DNA of 64,000 bases from Ewingella americana (GTDB lineage: Bacteria; Pseudomonadota; Gammaproteobacteria; Enterobacterales; Enterobacteriaceae), in NCBI RefSeq assembly GCF_006438725.1, contig NZ_RCZD01000003.1, positions 248,001 to 312,000 of the forward strand, written 5' to 3'. Made by a program: the position numbers and the translations under genes. Below, piece after piece: positions 9,224 to 18,586 of this stretch. The notes beneath the pieces were generated by a model. The model saw only the letters and a program-made list of their open reading frames with translations, was not told where the DNA came from and did no database searches. Within the stretch, counting starts at the first letter, position 1, and each line of letters starts with the position of its first letter.

Positions 9224-12200
9224 ATGAATAAGCACTTGTATCGCATTATTTTTAATCAAGCCCGCGGCCTGTTGATGGTTGTCGCTGAGATTGCCCGCTC
9301 CGGGCGCGAAAGCGGCCGCCGTGTGCGTCCGGGCCAAAAAACCGCGCTGCGCAGTTGTCGCCTTAGCCCACTGTCATGCGCGTTGCTGGCGGTATTCGGT
9401 TCGGTCACCGTGATCAACAGCGCGCAGGCGGATATCGTCGCAGACGCTCAGGCTGCAAAAGGCCAGCAGCCTAACGTGATGGTCAGTGCCAACGGCACGC
9501 CGCAGGTGAATATTCAGACCCCGAGCGATGCAGGTGTTTCCCGCAACAGCTATAGCCAGTTCGATGTTGACCAAAAAGGCGCGATCCTCAATAACTCGCA
9601 TAGCAATACCTCGACCAGCCTGGGCGGCATGGTGCAGGGCAATCCGTGGCTGGCGAAAGGCGAAGCCCGGATCATTATTAACGAAGTCAACTCCCGTGAC
9701 CCGAGCCAGCTCAATGGACATATCGAAGTGGCCGGGCAAAAGGCGCAGGTGGTGATCGCCAACCCTTCCGGGATCTCCTGCAACGGTTGCGGTTTCATCA
9801 ATGCCAACCGCGCCACTCTGACGACCGGTCAGGTGCAGATGAATAACGGCCAGCTCACCGGTTTCGACGTCGACCGCGGCGAGATTGTGATTCAGGGCGC
9901 AGGCATGAACAGCCTTAAGCAGGATTACACCGACATCATTGCGCGCTCGGTGAAGATCAACGCAGAGATTGATGCCCAGGATTTAAACATCACCACCGGA
10001 CGTAACCATGTTGATGCCGGTCATCAGCAAATAGACAAAAAATCATCCGACGGATCCACCCGGCCCCAGCTGGCGCTGGACGTGTCCCAACTCGGTGGTA
10101 TGTATGCCAATAAAATACGTCTGATTGGCACTGAAGACGGCGTTGGCGTGCATAACGCCGGTAGTATCGGCGCACAGGCCGGGTCGCTGGTCGTGACCGC
10201 CGATGGCCATCTTGAAAACAGCGGCAAAATCAGCAGTAAAGGGGACATGGCGCTGACCTCGAATGCTGCCATCAATAACAGCGGGGAGATGTTGGCTGAA
10301 GGCAATGCCAGCCTGACGACCGCCGGTGACTTACACAACAGCGGCTCGATCACCTCGCGCCATCATCTGCAGACTCAAAGCGCCACGCTGAACAGCGAGC
10401 AGGGCAGCGTACTGGCGGCCGGCGTTCAGCAGGACGGCAAACTGGGCGGCAACGGTAACTTAACCCTCAATGCTTCCGGGCAACTGCGTGCGCAGGGGCA
10501 GAACCTGGCCTCGGGCGATATCATCGCTCGCAGTCAGGGTATGAATATCAGCCACAGCCAGACCGGTGCACAGAACATGGTGTTGGATGCTGGCCAAGGG
10601 GATTTACTGACCGGCAGCGGCGCGCAGGTAGAAGCGCAGCAGCAACTGACGGCTAACAGCCGTCAATGGCTCAACAATGATGGCGGCAAGCTGTCGGCTA
10701 ACCAACTGATTATTAACGTGCACGACCTGTCTAACCAGCAGGGGGCGCTTGAGCAACTGGGTGGCGAGGCACTGCAACTCAACCCACAGGGCACGCTCAA
10801 TAACCAGGGCGGTAGCATCGCCAGTAACGGCAAAGATCTCTCTATCAGTGCAGCGCGCATCAACAATCAGGGCGGCAAAATCATCCATGCCGCGCAGGGC
10901 AATCTGACGCTGACTGCCGACAGTCTGCAAGGTGAAAAAGGCCAAATTCTCTCCGCTGGCCATTTGATCGCCAATAGTGGCGAGACTTTGCTCGACGCTG
11001 GTGTGATGTCAGCGCAGCAAATCACCCTGCATGCGAACCGCTTATCCAACCGTGATGGGAAAATTCTGCAAACGGGCAGTGACCTGATGACGCTTGACGT
11101 TTTTGATGACATCAATAACCAGCAAGGGGTTCTGGCCGCGGGTGGCAGTATCCGTGTGGATGCTGCCAGCCTGAATAATCAGCTGGGTCAGGTCAGTTCA
11201 CAGAACAACGGCTCACTGGATGTGCATGTGAACGACGTGCTGAACAACCAGCAGGGCTTCATCGGTGCAGGTGGCGATGCGACGCTCACTACCTCGACCT
11301 TTAACAATGTTAACGGCACGCTGGCCTGTGAAGGTGGATTGAGCCTGACTGGCGCGCAGATCACCAATCAACAGGGTTTAGTGCAGGCCGGGCAAAATCT
11401 GACTGTCGATACCCGAAACCAGATCTTCGACAACACCACGGGTACGGTAAGTGCAGGAAAAACGCTGACGCTGCTGACTGGCGCATTGCTCAATCAGGCC
11501 GGGCAGGTGCTGAGTGCCGGCGATTTACGGCTCAATACTCACGGGCAGAACCTCAATAACGCGCAGGGTAATATTGCAGCCGCCGGTGATGCGCAACTGG
11601 ATATCGCCAGTTTGAACAACCGTGGCGGTCAGTTACAGGCGGCGGGTCATGCTGTGATCAATGCGTTCAATGGCCTGGTGGATAACACCACAGGTTTGAT
11701 CCGCAGCGGCTCAACGGTGGGGGTTAATGCCGGGCAGATAATCAATCGTGATACCAAAGCGGATAACATGGGGCTGGAGGGGCAGTCGGTCAGTCTGAAC
11801 AGTGACTTGCTCGACAACGCCGGTGGGGCATTACGCGCCAACGATCTGCTGGATATCACGACCGGCCAGTCGTTGAACAATACACAGGGGCTGCTCTCTT
11901 CCGGTGATGTACTGAATGTGCAAGGTGGAAACTCGCTGGTCTTCAGCAATACCGGCGGCACGCTGATCGCGGGTAAAAATCTGCAACTAATGGCCTCATC
12001 GCTCAGCGGTGACGGCAGCGTGCTCTCGCAGGATGGGATGACGCTGACTCTGCAACAGGCTTTCTTTAATCAGGGCGAGGTGATTGCCAATGGCAATATG
12101 AACCTTAACGTCAGCCAGGGGCTGGAGAACAGCCAGCTGATTAAAGCCGGTGGCGTGCTGAACCTGCACGCGGCCAGCCTTATCAACAACCAAAACGGGG

Positions 12201-15200
12201 AGATCAGCGCCGGGCAGAATCATCTGTTGATTGACAGCGACCTGACCAACCGTGGCCTGCTTGACGGCAGCCTGACGCATATTCAGTCCGCGACGCTGAA
12301 CAATATTGGCAGCGGGCGCATTTATGGCGACCACATTGCGTTACAAACCGGGACGTTGAATAACCTTGCTGAAAACGGCACTGCAGCGACTATCGCGGCC
12401 CGTGACCGGCTGGACATCGGCGCGCAGACCCTCAATAACCTCGACCATGGGCTGATATTCAGCGCCGGTGACGTGGCGGTGGGCGGTCAGTTAACCGGCC
12501 AGTGGGTGGCAACCGGGCAAGCCGCGGTGTTGAACAATCACAGTGCAACGCTGGAGTCGACGGGCGGTATGGCTCTTAACATTTCGCAAATTAATAACGT
12601 CAATGACCACCTGGTCACACAAGACGTCGTCACCGAGCAGTCACAGCATCACGAAGCGGTACTAAAAGGCGCCACCACCCGCTATGACTGGGCCGACGTC
12701 GATACGTCGTCCAAAAATAAATATGGTGTGCACGACGCCAAAATGCCGGACGGCAGCGTCAACAATAATTTCTACGAATATAACTACCAGCGCACCATCA
12801 CCGAGACGCAAATCAAAGAGAGCGATCCGGGGCAAATTATCGCCGGTGGCAACCTCATTATTAACAGTAACCAACTCAACAATGATGACAGCCGTATCAT
12901 GGCCGGTGGCACGCTGGGCGGTGAACCAGGGGAAGTGCACAACGAAGCGACGAAAGGCAGCAAAGTCACTGTTGATGTCGGTAAACAGACGCGCTGGTAT
13001 GCCAAAAAATCCGGCGGCGGTCTTGGGGGCAAGAAAACCTCACAGGGTAAAGATACCAGTAATTACCAGCCAACACCGGTAGTGCAGACCCTTGACCTGC
13101 AAGCGATGGTCTATCAGGGGAATACCCAGATTGACGGCAGTGGTGCGGTGGTCGGGAGGCGTGACACGTCGACACTCAGCCAGCAGGCGGGCAATGCGGG
13201 TGCGATTGACAGCAACACGGCGCAGCGCCCCATCACGCCGCCCGCCGGGCAGATTTTTGAGGTGGTTTCATCGGCCAGCGCGGCTGACACCGTGATCCGT
13301 ATCAGCAGCCCGAACACCCGTCTGCCGGACAACAGCCTGTTCCAGCTGCACCCGGATTTCACCAGTCACTATCTGGTCGAGACCGACCCGCGCTTCACCA
13401 ACCAAAAGCAGTGGCTCGGCAGCGACTATATGCAAAACGCCTTCACCCAGAGTTCGGACAGCGTGCTCAAGCGGCTCGGCGACGGCTATTACGAGCAGCG
13501 TCTGATCCGCGAGCAGGTCGTTAGTCTGACCGGGCAGCGTTATCTGGCCGGTTATGACAACGATACCGATCAGTACAAAGCGCTGATGGATGCAGGGATC
13601 GCCTTCGGCAAAAACTATACCCTGACGCTGGGCGTGGCGCTGACGCCGGCCCAGATGGCACTGCTGACCAGCGATATGGTGTGGCTGGTCAAACAGGACG
13701 TCACGCTGCCTGACGGCTCAGTGCAAAGCGTGCTGGTGCCGCAGGTCTATGCGCGGGTGAAACAGGGCGATCTCGAGGGCAGCGGCGCCTTACTGGCGGG
13801 CAACAATGTCGCGCTGAAAACAACCCATGATCTGACCAACAGCGGTGCGATCCTGGGCCGTGAAGTCACTCAGATCAGCGCCGACACCCTGACCAACAGC
13901 GGCTTTATTGGCGGTAACCGCGTCAGCCTCAATGCGCGTATTGATATCAATAACCTTGGCGGAACGTTGCAGGGCGGCGACAGCCTGGTGGCGATCGCCG
14001 GGCGCGATATCAACAGCAGCAGTACCCTGCGCGGCAGCGATGACAACCGTTATCTTGACCGCCCGGCGGGGATTTATGTGCAAAACGAGGGCGGCACCCT
14101 TGGCCTGCAGGCGCTGAATAACATCAACCTGACGGCAACCCAGGTCAGCAATATCGGCACTGACAGCCAGACGCAGATCATTGCCGGCAACGATCTGAAC
14201 CTGAACACCCTGAGCACCACTCACACCGAGAACGGTGACTGGGACAAAAACAATTATCGTCATCTGACGCAGCAGGAAGATGTCGGGTCGCAGATCAACG
14301 GCGGCGGCAGCGTGGCGCTGAGCGCGGGGCATGACCTGAACGCCAGGGCGGCGTCGGTGACGGCGAAAGACGCGCTGACGGCGGTGGCGGGCAATGACAT
14401 CAACCTGACCAGCGGCGACTCGGCTTATCATCTGACCGAACACAGCAAGCAGACCAGCAAGGGCATGTTGTCCGGCAAGACGGTGGAGACGCACGACGAG
14501 GTGCAAAACCAGCGCGCGCTGGGCAGTAACATCAGCGGTGACAGCGTGACGATGCAGGCCGGGCATAATCTGTCCGTAAGCGGCAGCAGCGTGGCGGGGA
14601 CGAATAACGTCAGCCTGGCGGCAGGGAATGACCTTAGCCTCACCGCCGCCGATCAGTCACGGCAGGAGACGCATCAGTATCAGGAGAAAAAGACCGGGCT
14701 GTCGGGTACTGGCGGTATCGGGGTCAGCTACGGCAGCAACAGCCTGAAAACCACCGACGACGGCAAATCTCTGACCAGCGCGGGCAGCACGGTGGGCAGC
14801 ACACAGGGCAACGTGACGCTGAATGCGGGCAATACCCTGACGGTAAAAGGCTCGGACGTGCTGGCAGGAAAAGACATCAACCTGACGGCCAAAGAAGTCA
14901 ATATTCTGGCGGCAGACAACCAGAGCGTGCAGACCCATACCGTGGAACAAAAACAGAGCGGGCTGACGCTGGCGCTGTCGGGCGCGGTAGGCAGTGCGAT
15001 AAGTACGGCGGTATCGAGCGCCAACGACGCCAGCACGGCGAGCAGCGGGCGTCTGGCGGCGCTGGACGGCATGAAGTCGGCCCTCGGCGGCGTGCAGGCG
15101 TATCAGGGTTACCAGCTCGGTCAGGCGGAAGGCCAAGACGCGGAGAGCCTGTTTGGGCTGAACCTGTCCTACGGCAGCCAGTCGTCGAAATCCGAGCAAA

Positions 15201-17764
15201 AACAGACCTCGAACCAGAGCCAGGGCAGCACGCTGACGGCGGGCAACAACCTGAACATTCACGCCACCGACACGGACATCAACGTGCAGGGCAGCCAGCT
15301 GCAGGCGGGCAAGGACATCGGGCTGATAGCTAACCGCGACGTGAATCTGTGGTCGGGCGTCAACACCTCGGTGCTGGACGGCAGCAACGAAAGCCACGGC
15401 AGCTCGGTGGGCGTGGGCCTGAACTTCGGGCAGGGTAAAAAGGGCCTGACGATTAACGTCAGCGGCAACAAAGGCAAAGGCTCGGAAAGCGGCAACGGGG
15501 TTACGCATACCGAGACCACGGTCAACGCGGGTAACAATCTGAACATCGTCAGCGGGCGCGACACCACCTTAACCGGCGCACAGGTGAGCGGTGACAAAGT
15601 GACGATGGACGTCGGCCGTAACCTGACGTTGGCCAGCGAGCAGGACAGCGACAACTATGATTCGAAACAACAGAATATTAGCGGAGGCGCCAGCGTCGGG
15701 TTCGGTTCGGGTAGTGCCTCAGTGAACCTGAGTCAGGACAAAATGCACAGCACCTACGACTCGGTGATTGAACAAACCGGCGTATTTGCAGGCAAGGGCG
15801 GCTTTGACATCACCGTAGGCGAACATACTCAGCTGAACGGCGCGGTGATAGGTTCGACCGCCACGGCGGATAAAAACCGCCTCGACACCGGCACGCTGGG
15901 CTTTAGTGACATTGAGAACAAGGCCGACTATAGCGTCGAGCACCAGAGCGTGGGCATCAGCACCGGTGGCAATATCGGCGGGCAGTTCGTGGGCAACATG
16001 GCCAACACGCTGTTGGTCGGGGTGAACGGCAACGGCAGCGACAGCTCAACCACGAAATCAGCGGTGTCAGACGGCAGTATTATCATCCGCGATAAAGACA
16101 ACCAGAAACAGGACGTGGTAGATCTGAGCCGCGACGTCGAGCACGCCAACCAGACGCTATCGCCGATCTTTGACAAAGAGCGGGAGCAACAGAGGTTGCA
16201 GGAAGCGCAGAAGATAGGGGAGATTGGTGCGCAGGTGATGGATATCGGCCGCACGCAGGGGAAAATCGAGGCGACCAACGCGGCGAACGAGAAGATGCAG
16301 AACGTGACGGACGCGGACCGTGCGGCGGCGAAAACCGCATGGGAAAAAGCCAACCCGGGCAAACCAATCACGGATAAGAACATCAACGACCAGGTTTATC
16401 AGACCGCCTACGACAAAGCCTTCACCGACTCCGGTTACGGCACCGGCGGCAAGTTCCAGATGGCCGCGCAGGCAGCGACGGCGGCGATACAGGGGCTGGC
16501 GGGCGGTGACTTGGCGAAGGCTATCGCGGGCGGTAGTGCGCCGTATCTGGCGAACATTATTGCCAAAACGACGGAAGACGGTCCTGAGCGTCTGATGGCC
16601 CATGCGGTGGTTAACGCAGTATTAGCGAGTGTACAAGGTAACAGCGCCATCGCGGGTGCCGCAGGTGCCGTGACCGCCGAAGTGATGGCGGGTATTGCGA
16701 AGGATATGTACGGTAAGCCAGTCAGCGAGCTGTCAGAAGAGCAGAAACAGACCATCAGCGCGTTAAGTACGTTAGCGGCCGGACTTGCAGGCGGATTGAC
16801 GGGAGACAGCTCGGCGGATGCTGTAGCGGGTGCGCAGGCAGGGAAGACGACGGTTGAGAATAACTCTTTGGCGGGAGATAAGGCCCGGGAGTCGGTTAAA
16901 GAAAGTAAAGAAGCCACCAAAGCACTAATTCGTGAGGCTATGGGTGAAAATCTGGCATCTCAGCTCACCAATGGCCTGGTGAACTTTGTTGGTGATACCG
17001 GCGATCTGGGTATGGCCGGTGGTGATCTGGTCCTTGATGCGGCGATGGCCTTAGTCAGTTGTGCCACAAGGGATAGTTACTGTGATACGGCGACAAGCGA
17101 TTTAGCGAAGAAAGACGCCGTTGCCGCAGGTATGTTGAATGCCATAATGAATGGTGATGCATGGGAAGGTATCAAAGCCACGGCAGTAAAAGCAGCGCAG
17201 GGAGATCAACGAGCGCTGGAGAATGTGGCGGGTATCCTGACGGGAATAGTGGTGCCGTCAAGTAAAATACCGTTTGCTGGGAAAAGCGGCGCTGTAACGG
17301 AACAAGCAGCGAAGTCGACTGGCTCATTGGCCGATTATGTAAAAGATAATATCGCTCTAAGCGAGAAAGCTCGTGGGTCGTCTAATTTTGCGATTCATTC
17401 TGCAAAATCTGATCAATTGCAGTGGGGGTACGCCGCAGATGAATGGAGTATGACAACCTTACCAGCAGGCAGTAAAGTCTACGGGGGCATACCTGGGCAG
17501 TCTGCGTATTATACGACAGAGCAAACGTTGCTAAATGCTAATTTTGGCCGGGAGTCACTGTTTCAAAGTTTGCAGGTTTCACCTCACCCTGAGTTCGGTT
17601 ATCGGCCGCAAATGGGCGTGTATGAAGTGACCAATCCTATAACCATTCCGTCGGGTATCGTGTGGAAAAACCCCTTGTTAGGGCCTGGCGGAGGAACACA
17701 GTTCTTTATCAAAGATTACAATAACAATCTGAAATTAATAGATAAGATTGATTTAGGAAAATGA
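9224..17764 (+). CDS. cdiA: CdiA-type contact-dependent inhibition exoprotein
   Basis: A 2846-residue TpsA exoprotein that presents a growth-inhibiting toxin to neighbouring cells. Order of parts: an extended signal peptide (MNKHLYRIIFNQARGLLMVV to AQA, about residue 70); a TPS/haemagglutination domain with NPSGISCNGCGF at residue 180; FHA-1 repeats to about 1250; a non-repetitive middle region about 1340-1530 (EVVSSASAADTVIRI to VLVPQVYARV), where CdiA proteins carry the receptor-binding part; FHA-2 repeats to about 2300; and a pretoxin region ending VENN at 2544-2547. The variable tail (2548-2846) has an alpha-helical entry domain and an end, VYEVTNPITIPSG ... GPGGGTQFF, resembling TNT-type NAD+ glycohydrolases; that toxin activity is inference. 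The tail is more AT-rich than the body. The immunity gene starts one base after the stop. Confidence 0.9.
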   Translation: MNKHLYRIIFNQARGLLMVVAEIARSGRESGRRVRPGQKTALRSCRLSPLSCALLAVFGSVTVINSAQADIVADAQAAKGQQPNVMVSANGTPQVNIQTPSDAGVSRNSYSQFDVDQKGAILNNSHSNTSTSLGGMVQGNPWLAKGEARIIINEVNSRDPSQLNGHIEVAGQKAQVVIANPSGISCNGCGFINANRATLTTGQVQMNNGQLTGFDVDRGEIVIQGAGMNSLKQDYTDIIARSVKINAEIDAQDLNITTGRNHVDAGHQQIDKKSSDGSTRPQLALDVSQLGGMYANKIRLIGTEDGVGVHNAGSIGAQAGSLVVTADGHLENSGKISSKGDMALTSNAAINNSGEMLAEGNASLTTAGDLHNSGSITSRHHLQTQSATLNSEQGSVLAAGVQQDGKLGGNGNLTLNASGQLRAQGQNLASGDIIARSQGMNISHSQTGAQNMVLDAGQGDLLTGSGAQVEAQQQLTANSRQWLNNDGGKLSANQLIINVHDLSNQQGALEQLGGEALQLNPQGTLNNQGGSIASNGKDLSISAARINNQGGKIIHAAQGNLTLTADSLQGEKGQILSAGHLIANSGETLLDAGVMSAQQITLHANRLSNRDGKILQTGSDLMTLDVFDDINNQQGVLAAGGSIRVDAASLNNQLGQVSSQNNGSLDVHVNDVLNNQQGFIGAGGDATLTTSTFNNVNGTLACEGGLSLTGAQITNQQGLVQAGQNLTVDTRNQIFDNTTGTVSAGKTLTLLTGALLNQAGQVLSAGDLRLNTHGQNLNNAQGNIAAAGDAQLDIASLNNRGGQLQAAGHAVINAFNGLVDNTTGLIRSGSTVGVNAGQIINRDTKADNMGLEGQSVSLNSDLLDNAGGALRANDLLDITTGQSLNNTQGLLSSGDVLNVQGGNSLVFSNTGGTLIAGKNLQLMASSLSGDGSVLSQDGMTLTLQQAFFNQGEVIANGNMNLNVSQGLENSQLIKAGGVLNLHAASLINNQNGEISAGQNHLLIDSDLTNRGLLDGSLTHIQSATLNNIGSGRIYGDHIALQTGTLNNLAENGTAATIAARDRLDIGAQTLNNLDHGLIFSAGDVAVGGQLTGQWVATGQAAVLNNHSATLESTGGMALNISQINNVNDHLVTQDVVTEQSQHHEAVLKGATTRYDWADVDTSSKNKYGVHDAKMPDGSVNNNFYEYNYQRTITETQIKESDPGQIIAGGNLIINSNQLNNDDSRIMAGGTLGGEPGEVHNEATKGSKVTVDVGKQTRWYAKKSGGGLGGKKTSQGKDTSNYQPTPVVQTLDLQAMVYQGNTQIDGSGAVVGRRDTSTLSQQAGNAGAIDSNTAQRPITPPAGQIFEVVSSASAADTVIRISSPNTRLPDNSLFQLHPDFTSHYLVETDPRFTNQKQWLGSDYMQNAFTQSSDSVLKRLGDGYYEQRLIREQVVSLTGQRYLAGYDNDTDQYKALMDAGIAFGKNYTLTLGVALTPAQMALLTSDMVWLVKQDVTLPDGSVQSVLVPQVYARVKQGDLEGSGALLAGNNVALKTTHDLTNSGAILGREVTQISADTLTNSGFIGGNRVSLNARIDINNLGGTLQGGDSLVAIAGRDINSSSTLRGSDDNRYLDRPAGIYVQNEGGTLGLQALNNINLTATQVSNIGTDSQTQIIAGNDLNLNTLSTTHTENGDWDKNNYRHLTQQEDVGSQINGGGSVALSAGHDLNARAASVTAKDALTAVAGNDINLTSGDSAYHLTEHSKQTSKGMLSGKTVETHDEVQNQRALGSNISGDSVTMQAGHNLSVSGSSVAGTNNVSLAAGNDLSLTAADQSRQETHQYQEKKTGLSGTGGIGVSYGSNSLKTTDDGKSLTSAGSTVGSTQGNVTLNAGNTLTVKGSDVLAGKDINLTAKEVNILAADNQSVQTHTVEQKQSGLTLALSGAVGSAISTAVSSANDASTASSGRLAALDGMKSALGGVQAYQGYQLGQAEGQDAESLFGLNLSYGSQSSKSEQKQTSNQSQGSTLTAGNNLNIHATDTDINVQGSQLQAGKDIGLIANRDVNLWSGVNTSVLDGSNESHGSSVGVGLNFGQGKKGLTINVSGNKGKGSESGNGVTHTETTVNAGNNLNIVSGRDTTLTGAQVSGDKVTMDVGRNLTLASEQDSDNYDSKQQNISGGASVGFGSGSASVNLSQDKMHSTYDSVIEQTGVFAGKGGFDITVGEHTQLNGAVIGSTATADKNRLDTGTLGFSDIENKADYSVEHQSVGISTGGNIGGQFVGNMANTLLVGVNGNGSDSSTTKSAVSDGSIIIRDKDNQKQDVVDLSRDVEHANQTLSPIFDKEREQQRLQEAQKIGEIGAQVMDIGRTQGKIEATNAANEKMQNVTDADRAAAKTAWEKANPGKPITDKNINDQVYQTAYDKAFTDSGYGTGGKFQMAAQAATAAIQGLAGGDLAKAIAGGSAPYLANIIAKTTEDGPERLMAHAVVNAVLASVQGNSAIAGAAGAVTAEVMAGIAKDMYGKPVSELSEEQKQTISALSTLAAGLAGGLTGDSSADAVAGAQAGKTTVENNSLAGDKARESVKESKEATKALIREAMGENLASQLTNGLVNFVGDTGDLGMAGGDLVLDAAMALVSCATRDSYCDTATSDLAKKDAVAAGMLNAIMNGDAWEGIKATAVKAAQGDQRALENVAGILTGIVVPSSKIPFAGKSGAVTEQAAKSTGSLADYVKDNIALSEKARGSSNFAIHSAKSDQLQWGYAADEWSMTTLPAGSKVYGGIPGQSAYYTTEQTLLNANFGRESLFQSLQVSPHPEFGYRPQMGVYEVTNPITIPSGIVWKNPLLGPGGGTQFFIKDYNNNLKLIDKIDLGK

Positions 17765-17765
17765 A

Positions 17766-18029
17766 ATGTTCAAATCCCCACATATAAGCCACGCAGTAAC
17801 CATCGCGACAGAAGCTGGTTACATGGTTAAGGAAGTCTCTAATGGCTGGTCTAAAGTAGATCAGGTTGTTCATATGTCTGGCAACTTAACCGCTGATGTT
17901 CGTCAGTCCATCGAAAAAGAAGAACCTTCGCTAAGGTATTGGTCAACTGACAGAACACCACATAATCCGGCTGAAGAGGGCTTTACCTGTGATGAGTACA
18001 AAGTTGCGATGTCATTCTCTAAAAGCTAA
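17766..18029 (+). CDS. cdiI: Probable CdiI immunity protein for the intact CdiA tail
   Basis: An 87-residue acidic cytosolic protein with no signal peptide or membrane segment. Its ATG is one base after the cdiA stop, the normal place of the cognate immunity gene, so it should bind and neutralise the toxin tail at 2548-2846 of CdiA. No family was recognised; visible features are GNLTADVRQSIEKEEPSLRY and WSTDRTPHNPAEEGFTCDEY. It is AT-rich like the toxin tail, consistent with the pair moving together. A strong hairpin follows 20 bases after the stop. Confidence 0.7.
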   Translation: MFKSPHISHAVTIATEAGYMVKEVSNGWSKVDQVVHMSGNLTADVRQSIEKEEPSLRYWSTDRTPHNPAEEGFTCDEYKVAMSFSKS

Positions 18030-18049
18030 TTAATCTGATAAACAAAAGA

Positions 18050-18071
18050 ACCCCGGCCTTCGCCGGGGTTC
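18050..18071 (+). terminator. Terminator hairpin after cdiI
   Basis: A perfect 9-bp stem, AACCCCGGC / GCCGGGGTT, with a CTTC loop. Similar hairpins close every immunity cassette downstream (20016, 20751, 21280, 22150, 24183). It also faces the convergent gene at 18078. Confidence 0.8.
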
Positions 18072-18077
18072 CTGCTT

Positions 18078-18422
18078 CTACACCCTTAAAATCCCGTCCC
18101 TCCGTCGCTGGATAATGATGATCCCCGGCGTGGTGGCGGCATCCACATGTCCGGCCTCGGTAATGCCAATATCCGTCAGCCAGTCGCCGCCAATAACCAG
18201 GTGGCCATCGTCACGGACCCAGTCAGCGCACAGTGTTGGGTTATGCTGGCTGGCTTCACAGAGTCCTTCCCATGTGGCGTTATCGTTGACCACGGTGACA
18301 TACAAAACAGGGGGCTTGTGTTGCAGGACGAACCTTGTTCCCGGCGTAAAGCCGTTGCGGGCTAAGGTGTTACCGGTGAAGGTCAGTTCCGGGATCGACT
18401 CTTTGATAAACGTCAGTTCCAT
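18078..18422 (-). CDS. Tandem SymE/AbrB-fold protein (copy 1)
   Basis: A 114-residue protein with two halves that each resemble the SymE-type swapped-hairpin unit. Half 1 is PELTFTGNTLARNGFTPGTRF followed by VLYVTVV; half 2 is HLVIGGDWLTDIGITEAGHV followed by PGIIIIQRRR. Both fit the pattern LTI-G-WL-GFT-G-V-GCLVI seen in the single-unit SymE genes next to it. SymE in E. coli is an SOS-induced toxin repressed by an antisense RNA; whether this longer form is toxic or a DNA/RNA-binding relative cannot be told. A paralogue of equal length lies at 24213-24557. It is convergent with cdiI and separated by the shared hairpin. Confidence 0.6.
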   Translation of the reverse strand: MELTFIKESIPELTFTGNTLARNGFTPGTRFVLQHKPPVLYVTVVNDNATWEGLCEASQHNPTLCADWVRDDGHLVIGGDWLTDIGITEAGHVDAATTPGIIIIQRRRDGILRV

Positions 18423-18436
18423 CTGTTGGCGCTCCC

Positions 18437-18586
18437 TTACTGGTCCTTTGCGGCGCGAATAATCAGACAGCCGTTCTCAGCCGTAATACTCACCGGCTGG
18501 CCGGTGGTAAAGCCCAGCTGTTCCAGCCACTTACCTTTAATCGTCAGTTGCGGGCTGGGGTTGGGCCTGCCGCCGTTGGGGCGGTA
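18437..18586 (-). pseudogene. symE-like gene truncated at its 5' end
   Basis: The coding end of a SymE-family gene: YRPNGGRPNPSPQLTIKGKW, LEQLGFTTGQPVSITAENGC, LIIRAAKDQ. The expected N-terminal part is missing, because at about 18586 the sequence switches directly to the cdiA-like orphan module on the other strand. Codons further upstream (MQHRTHPLMRCC) are antisense to that module and are not native SymE. It is almost identical to the copy at 20054-20224, so it is one member of a repeated segment that could serve as recombination homology. Confidence 0.7.

Noticed and set aside
9374-17700. Many long antisense frames under cdiA
   Set aside because: Repetitive GC-rich coding DNA gives open antisense frames; none has a ribosome site or family features.
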